Shown: piece by piece, positions 59,875 to 64,000 of the stretch
Layout of the letters: the number at the start of each line of letters is the position of its first letter
Numbering within the stretch: the stretch's first letter is position 1
Translations under genes and position numbers: made by a program
From: DATKNA01 sp963755755
GTDB taxonomy: Bacteria > Actinomycetota > Actinomycetes > Actinomycetales > Kineosporiaceae
Direction: 5' to 3'
Length of the DNA stretch: 64,000 nt
NCBI GenBank assembly: GCA_963755755.1
Contig: CAVWLJ010000010.1
Location: forward strand, 620,001 to 684,000
The notes under the pieces: model-generated
The model's database searches: none
The model's input: only the letters and a program-made list of their open reading frames with translations
What the model was told of the DNA's origin: nothing

Positions 59875-59880
59875 TACGGT
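59875..59880 (+). promoter_or_regulatory. -10 box of the yihY-like gene (leaderless type)
   Basis: TACGGT, 7 nt, GTG 59888; no SD. Identical hexamer and spacing to the divergent AidB-like gene. Confidence 0.55.
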
Positions 59881-59887
59881 ACAGCCC

Positions 59888-60922
59888 GTGTCGAAGCCGC
59901 CCACGACGGTCGCCGCCCCGCGCGCCGTCGGGCTGACCGCCGTCGTGGCCGCGACGTTCCGCACCTGCCTGCGCCATCGGGTGACCGGGCTCGCGGCCGA
60001 GGCCGGCTTCTTCGCGCTGCTCTCGCTGCCCTCGTTCGTGCTCGGCATCGTGGCGTCCGCCGGGTACGTCGGCCGCTTCCTGGGCACCGACCTCGTCGGG
60101 GACCTGCGCTCGCGGATCGAGCAACTGGCGGCCACCGCGCTCACGCCGGACGTCGTCCACGGGGTGATCCTGCGCACGTTCGACGAGGTCGTCGCGGCCG
60201 GGCGGCCCGAGGTGGTCTCGGTCGGCTTCCTGCTCTCGGTCTGGTCCGGGTCGCGGGCGCTCAACGTCTACCTCGACACCATCACGATCATGTGCGGCCT
60301 CGGCGGGCGCCGGGGGATCGTCCGCACCCGGCTGCTGTCGCTGCGGCTGTACGTCCTCGCGCTGGCGGTCGCGGTCGTCGTGCTGCCGTTGCTGCTCCTG
60401 GGGCCGGGCCTGCTGGAGGGCGTGGCGCGGGCGCGGCTGGGGCCGCAGAGCGTGTTCGTGGCGTGGCTGGGTGTCCTCTACTGGGTGGTCCTGGTGCTCG
60501 TCGCGGTGGCGGGGCTCGCCATGCTGTACCACCTCGCGCCGCCGGTGCGGGCACCGTGGCGGCGCTGCCTCCCCGGTGCCGGCGTCGCCCTGGGCCTGTG
60601 GCTGACGGCGAGCGTCGGACTGCGCGCGGTCGTCGGCGGTGGAGCCGGCGGCGCGTCCGTCTTCGGGCCGCTCGCCGCGCCCGTGGCCCTCCTCGTGTGG
60701 CTCTACCTGCTCGCGCTCGCGGTGCTCGTCGGCGCGGCGCTCAACACGTCCTTCGACGCGCTGGGCGCGGGCTCATTCCCGCGCGCGCGCCCACGCCTCG
60801 TCGACGATGCCGTGCAGGTGCGTCGGGGTAACTCCGAGCGCGGCGGCGACGTGCCCGAGGCGGCACCAGTCGGGTCCGGCCGCGCCGTCGAGCAGCAGCA
60901 CCAGGTCGGCGAGCCCGCGTAG
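59888..60922 (+). CDS. YihY/virulence factor BrkB family membrane protein
   Basis: 344 aa as read. About six membrane helices: AEAGFFALLSLPSFVLGIVA, LRLYVLALAVAVVVLPLLLL, VAWLGVLYWVVLVLVAVAGL, GAGVALGLWLTASVGLRAVV, LAAPVALLVWLYLLALAVLV; family motif SVWSGSRALNVYLDTITIM. Often mislabelled RNase BN; real function unknown. The last 50 residues after AALNTSFDALG run 150 bp antisense into the TerB-like gene and do not look membrane-like, so the true C-terminus may differ through a further indel near 60770; a frame ending at 60831 is possible. Confidence 0.8.
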   Translation: MSKPPTTVAAPRAVGLTAVVAATFRTCLRHRVTGLAAEAGFFALLSLPSFVLGIVASAGYVGRFLGTDLVGDLRSRIEQLAATALTPDVVHGVILRTFDEVVAAGRPEVVSVGFLLSVWSGSRALNVYLDTITIMCGLGGRRGIVRTRLLSLRLYVLALAVAVVVLPLLLLGPGLLEGVARARLGPQSVFVAWLGVLYWVVLVLVAVAGLAMLYHLAPPVRAPWRRCLPGAGVALGLWLTASVGLRAVVGGGAGGASVFGPLAAPVALLVWLYLLALAVLVGAALNTSFDALGAGSFPRARPRLVDDAVQVRRGNSERGGDVPEAAPVGSGRAVEQQHQVGEPA

Positions 60923-61384
60923 CAGACCCTCTGCGCCGTGCACCGAGAGGTGCGGCGCGAGCTGCTCGAGCACCTCCAGGTCGGTGCCCTCCCGGTGCGC
61001 AGCCAGGTCCGGGGCCAGCACCTCGGGGCCGTAGTCGGGGCCGAGCACCCGGCGGAGTACGCCGAGGGCCAGGCGGACGTCGTCGGTGCTGCGCGGCGCG
61101 GCGTCGGCGAGCAGCCCGGTGAGCACGTAGGCCGCCGCCGTCCGGCTGCCCCGCCAGAGCAGCTCCTCGAGCCGGGCCGAGGTCGGCACGTCCAGGACGC
61201 CGGGGGAGAAGCGGCCCCGGCAGGTGCGGCACTCCACCAGCGGCTCTGCGGAGCCCGCCGGCAGGACCGGGAAGCGGCCGCGCGAGGAGCGCCGACGGTA
61301 GGTGCGATCCCCGCCGCAGCCGGGGCAGTGGAAGGTGCCGGTGGCCCCGCCGGACGACCGGCGGACCCCGAGGACGGGCAGCAC
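60773..61384 (-). CDS. TerB-like domain protein with N-terminal zinc ribbon
   Basis: 203 aa. Zinc-ribbon-like FHCPGCGGDRTYRRRS and VECRTCRGRFSPGVLD, then an all-helical TerB-like region (SARLEELLWRGSRTAAAYVL; GPEVLAPDLAAHREGTDLEV). TerB-like domains occur in tellurite/stress-response proteins; exact role unknown. GTG 61384 has a TAGGCT box (61396-61391) 6 nt upstream. 3' end overlaps the convergent yihY-like gene. Confidence 0.75.
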   Translation of the reverse strand: MLPVLGVRRSSGGATGTFHCPGCGGDRTYRRRSSRGRFPVLPAGSAEPLVECRTCRGRFSPGVLDVPTSARLEELLWRGSRTAAAYVLTGLLADAAPRSTDDVRLALGVLRRVLGPDYGPEVLAPDLAAHREGTDLEVLEQLAPHLSVHGAEGLLRGLADLVLLLDGAAGPDWCRLGHVAAALGVTPTHLHGIVDEAWARARE

Positions 61385-61390
61385 CGGGTC

Positions 61391-61396
61391 AGCCTA
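61391..61396 (-). promoter_or_regulatory. -10 box of the TerB-like gene (leaderless type)
   Basis: Minus-strand TAGGCT, 6 nt, GTG at 61384; no SD. It overlaps the last codons of the GGDEF gene. Confidence 0.5.
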
Positions 61397-62566
61397 GAGG
61401 TTCGCCGCGCCCGCCCGGTGATCGTTCCCGAGATCCCGCCGACGTCGTCCCGGCCCCCGTCGGGTTCCCTCCGCAGCCAGATCGGCACCCACATCGGCAC
61501 CGTCGCCGAAGCCCGCGACCGAGGTGTGCAGATCGCGGGCGTGGTACATCGCTGCGTCGGCCTGGGCGAGGAGCGCCGAGAGCGTGCGTAGCGTCCCGTC
61601 CTCGTCGGCCGGCTCGCGTCCGCCGGCCCAGGTGTGCGTGGCCACCCCGACCGTCGCCGTCAGCGGGATGTCCGCGTCGTCCACCCGGTACGGCTCCGCG
61701 AGCGTCCGGGCCACGGTCTCGGCCTGCTGCCTCGCGGCCTCGGCGTCCGCCCCGGGCAGGAGGACGGCGAACTCGTCGCCGCCCAGCCGGCATGCCAGCT
61801 CCTCGCCCGCGAGCCGGTGCAGCCGCGCCCCGACCTCCACGAGCAGCGCGTCGCCGTAGTGGTGGCCGAGCATGTCGTTGACCTGCTTGAACCCGCGCAG
61901 GTCGAGGACCAGGACGCCGACCGTCGTCCCGGGCGCGGTCGGGAGCGCGGCCCAGGTGCGGGTCAGGGCGGCGCGATTGGCGAGCCCGGTGAGCCCGTCG
62001 TGGGACGCCCGCCACGCGAGCTCCTGCTCCGCCTGTGCGCGCCGGTCGGCGAGCTTGCGGACGACCACCCCCGCGCTGCAGGCGGAACCGATCGTGACGA
62101 CGACCGTGACGAACGTGGCCGGACCCTCGTGGCGCGCCAGCGCCAGCACGGCCGCCTGCGCGCAGGCCGCGTACAGGATCTGCGCGACGAGCAGCGGCGT
62201 CGGGTACATGAGGAACGCCACGGTCAGCGAGAGGGCGTAGACACTCGCCAGGGCCCCGGTGCCCGTGCCCCCGCCCGCCTGGGCGACGGCGATGAAGCTG
62301 TTGCCGCAGAGCGTGAGCAGGGCTGCGAGGGGCAGCGGCAGTGCCCGCAGCCGGCTCGTGACGAACGCCGCGAGCCCGCCGACGAGCGTGAGACCCAGCA
62401 CGACCCGCCGGTCGGCCCCCGGCCACATCGGCAGCACGTCGATCGCGCCCGCGAGGAGGGCCCCGGCCGTGTAGAGCGTGGCCATGATCGCCCTGGCCTC
62501 GACCGGGTCGTACCGGCGACCTGTCGCCACGACGTCCCCGCGGGGCCGCAGGGGCGCGGTCGACAT
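61394..62566 (-). CDS. Membrane-bound diguanylate cyclase (GGDEF)
   Basis: 390 aa, intact. Six predicted membrane helices at about residues 24-170 (ATLYTAGALLAGAIDVLPMW; VVLGLTLVGGLAAFVTSRLR; FVTVVVTIGSACSAGVVVRK), then a GGDEF domain from SHDGLTGLANRAAL; substrate-binding LVLDLRGFKQVNDMLGHHYG and active motif RLGGDEFAVLLPG (GGDEF at 262-266). Makes c-di-GMP from GTP. No RxxD inhibitory site precedes the motif, so product inhibition may be absent. No EAL domain. ATG 62566 chosen. Confidence 0.9.
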   Translation of the reverse strand: MSTAPLRPRGDVVATGRRYDPVEARAIMATLYTAGALLAGAIDVLPMWPGADRRVVLGLTLVGGLAAFVTSRLRALPLPLAALLTLCGNSFIAVAQAGGGTGTGALASVYALSLTVAFLMYPTPLLVAQILYAACAQAAVLALARHEGPATFVTVVVTIGSACSAGVVVRKLADRRAQAEQELAWRASHDGLTGLANRAALTRTWAALPTAPGTTVGVLVLDLRGFKQVNDMLGHHYGDALLVEVGARLHRLAGEELACRLGGDEFAVLLPGADAEAARQQAETVARTLAEPYRVDDADIPLTATVGVATHTWAGGREPADEDGTLRTLSALLAQADAAMYHARDLHTSVAGFGDGADVGADLAAEGTRRGPGRRRRDLGNDHRAGAANL

Positions 62567-62625
62567 GAGCACGTCGTCCCGTCGGTCGCGGCGCCGCGCG
62601 GTGCAGGGGTCCGGCGGGTGAACCG

Positions 62626-63501
62626 TCAGCGACGGCGGGCGTGGACGAGGTGCGCGGGGCTGCGCCGCCCGTCGTCCGGCCGGCCCAGCAGCCGCCGGAT
62701 GTAGGCGACAGCGTCGATGTCCTCGACGACGCTCAGCCCACAGCCGGCCAGCACCTCCCACAGCCGTTCGGGCGCCAGGAACGTGACCCAGGGCTCGCCG
62801 AGGGCCGCCACCCGGGCGGCGCGTTCCTCGTACGCCCTCCGGGCCTCGGCGTCCCGGTCCTCGACGGGCTCGCCGTAGTCCAGCACGACGTCGACCGGGC
62901 CCAGCGGGGCGAGGGCGGTGAGCGTGGTCCGGATCGCGTCCAGCGTGAGGTAGGGCAGGACGCCGAGCCAGAGCACCACGCTGCCGTCGTCCCGCACATC
63001 GGCGTCCCGCAGCGCCGCGGTCAGCTCCTCGGTCTCGAGGTCGACGGCCACGAACGTCACATGGTCGGGTTCCGGGACGCCGATCGCGGCGAGCCGCTCG
63101 CGCTTCCACGCCTGCGTGTCCGGGTGGTCCACCTCGAAGACCCGCACCTGCGGCGGCAGCGGACGCCGGTAGGCCAAGGTGTCGAGTCCGGCGCCGAGCA
63201 CGATCACCTGGCGGACGCCGGACGCGACCGCCTCGGCGACGACGTCCTCCGCGAAACGGCTCCGGGCGGAGATGAACCAGCGCATCGCGGTCGACATCCG
63301 GTCGGTTCGGGCCGACGCGGCTGCCTCGCTCGGCGAGGCGAAGCCGGCGACCGGCACGGCGAGCGGGTCGACGAAGATCGCAGCACGGTCGAGCACCTGG
63401 TGGGCGGCCCGGTGGCGGGCGGCGCTGAGGGCGGTGAGGCTGGGGCGGCCCGTCTGCACACCGCGACGGTGCCAGCCGGACGGAACCGCGTCCACCGGCA
63501 T
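62626..63501 (-). CDS. Class I SAM-dependent methyltransferase (TIGR00027/PPM1 family)
   Basis: 291 aa. PSLTALSAARHRAAHQVLDR, RWFISARSRFAEDVVAEAVA, VIVLGAGLDTLAYRRPLPPQ (SAM site), VFEVDHPDTQAWKRERLAAI, VVLWLGVLPYLTLDAIRTTL are diagnostic for the large actinobacterial O-methyltransferase family related to leucine carboxyl methyltransferase. Substrate unknown. The exact start among several in-frame codons near 63501 is uncertain. Confidence 0.85.
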   Translation of the reverse strand: MPVDAVPSGWHRRGVQTGRPSLTALSAARHRAAHQVLDRAAIFVDPLAVPVAGFASPSEAAASARTDRMSTAMRWFISARSRFAEDVVAEAVASGVRQVIVLGAGLDTLAYRRPLPPQVRVFEVDHPDTQAWKRERLAAIGVPEPDHVTFVAVDLETEELTAALRDADVRDDGSVVLWLGVLPYLTLDAIRTTLTALAPLGPVDVVLDYGEPVEDRDAEARRAYEERAARVAALGEPWVTFLAPERLWEVLAGCGLSVVEDIDAVAYIRRLLGRPDDGRRSPAHLVHARRR

Positions 63502-63588
63502 TCATAGCGACGAGCGTGGTCGGCGTCGGGCGGACCGCCCCGATCCGGCCCGAGCCGGCCGATCAAGCACGATCAGAAAGGACACGCC

Positions 63589-64000
63589 ATGGCCCTCACC
63601 CCCGACGAGGTGCGCACCGTCGGCCTCATCGGTACCGGCCGCATCGGCAGCACCCTCGCCCGGTTGTACCTGCGGACGGGGCGCCAGGTCGTGGTGAGCA
63701 ACTCGCGCGGGCCGGAGAGCCTCCGCGACCTCGTCGAGGAGCTCGGCGGGGCGGCGCGGGCCGCGACCCCCGCCGAGGCGGCGGCCGCCGGCGACGTGGT
63801 GGTCGTGACGATCCCGTTCAAGGCCTACGCGTCGGTGCCGGTGGAGCCACTGGTGGGCAAGGTCGTCCTCGACACGACGAATTACCATCCGCGGCGCGAC
63901 GGGCGGATCCCCGAGCTCGACGACGAATCCACCACTGGAAGCGAACTGCTGCAGGCCCGCCTGCCGTCCTCGTTCGTCGTCAAGGCCTTCAACGCGATCC
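63589..64000 (+). CDS. NAD(P)-binding oxidoreductase, F420-NADP reductase-like (partial)
   Basis: Starts ATG 63589 with SD AGAAAGGA 6 nt upstream and runs off the window. MALTPDEVRTVGLIGTGRIG with the Rossmann GxGxxG, NSRGPESLRDLVEELGGAAR, DVVVVTIPFKAYASVPVEPL, VLDTTNYHPRRDGRIPELDD and SFVVKAFNAI fit the F420-dependent NADP reductase (PF03807) superfamily. The C-terminal half is not seen, so the substrate specificity is open. Confidence 0.85.
   Translation, partial: MALTPDEVRTVGLIGTGRIGSTLARLYLRTGRQVVVSNSRGPESLRDLVEELGGAARAATPAEAAAAGDVVVVTIPFKAYASVPVEPLVGKVVLDTTNYHPRRDGRIPELDDESTTGSELLQARLPSSFVVKAFNAI

Noticed and set aside
59888..60922. Annotation as ribonuclease BN
   Set aside because: The YihY/BrkB membrane family was named so historically by mistake; no nuclease motif is present.

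Overview
The window is from a very GC-rich actinomycete chromosome. Evidence: GTG starts, GTGA/ATGA gene overlaps, actinobacterial marker families (SepH, DUF4193, DUF3093, DUF3710, DUF3159, DUF3000), and the coproporphyrin-type heme branch ending in HemQ/ChdC. Gene content and order fit the Geodermatophilales/Frankiales/Pseudonocardiales part of the class, but I cannot name a genus. It is ordinary core chromosome: I see no rRNA, tRNA, CRISPR array, insertion sequence, phage or integrase.

Layout. 1-13 kb: sepH, ferrochelatase, suhB, DUF4193, DUF3093, dut, a membrane-anchored esterase, DUF3710, an OB-fold protein, DUF3159, two TrkA-type potassium regulators divergent from a KimA-like K+ transporter, and a TrmA-family RNA methyltransferase. 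13-21.5 kb: aconitase, then a monosaccharide (xylose-type) ABC importer with a ROK regulator, behind a leader packed with inverted repeats. 21.5-27.7 kb: UvrD-type helicase, dxs, small proteins and an anchored HExxH peptidase. 27.7-34.8 kb: fadBA (beta-oxidation) and a three-subunit PaoABC-like molybdenum oxidoreductase. 34.8-41.2 kb: RNase D, an atypical response regulator, DUF3000, the heme genes hemE-hemG-hemQ, and msrB. 41.2-50.3 kb: a coiled-coil membrane protein, hydrolase, an HTH/Clp_N pair, glycosyltransferase, RibD-like reductase, sufE, zapE and a secreted S53 protease. 50.4-58 kb: trehalose/glycogen genes glgX-treY-treZ with ppk2 lying between treY and treZ on the other strand. 58-64 kb: acyl-CoA dehydrogenase (AidB type), YihY, TerB-like, GGDEF, methyltransferase and the start of an F420/NADP-type oxidoreductase.

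Two window-wide patterns matter. First, about twenty conserved genes are split by single-base frameshifts; I count about 35, and 33 of them read as one extra base in the gene direction. When corrected, lengths match the families (dxs needs five corrections and gives 632 aa). This looks like insertion-type consensus error in the sequence, so I annotate these genes as whole CDSs and give the indel position. Second, many genes have a TANNNT-like -10 box 6-8 nt before the start codon and no Shine-Dalgarno sequence, which is the signature of leaderless transcripts.

Functionally the window joins heme synthesis (hemE, hemG, hemQ here; ferrochelatase 36 kb away), isoprenoid precursor supply (dxs), TCA cycle (acnA), sugar uptake, fatty-acid degradation, storage carbohydrate/trehalose/polyphosphate metabolism and potassium homeostasis.
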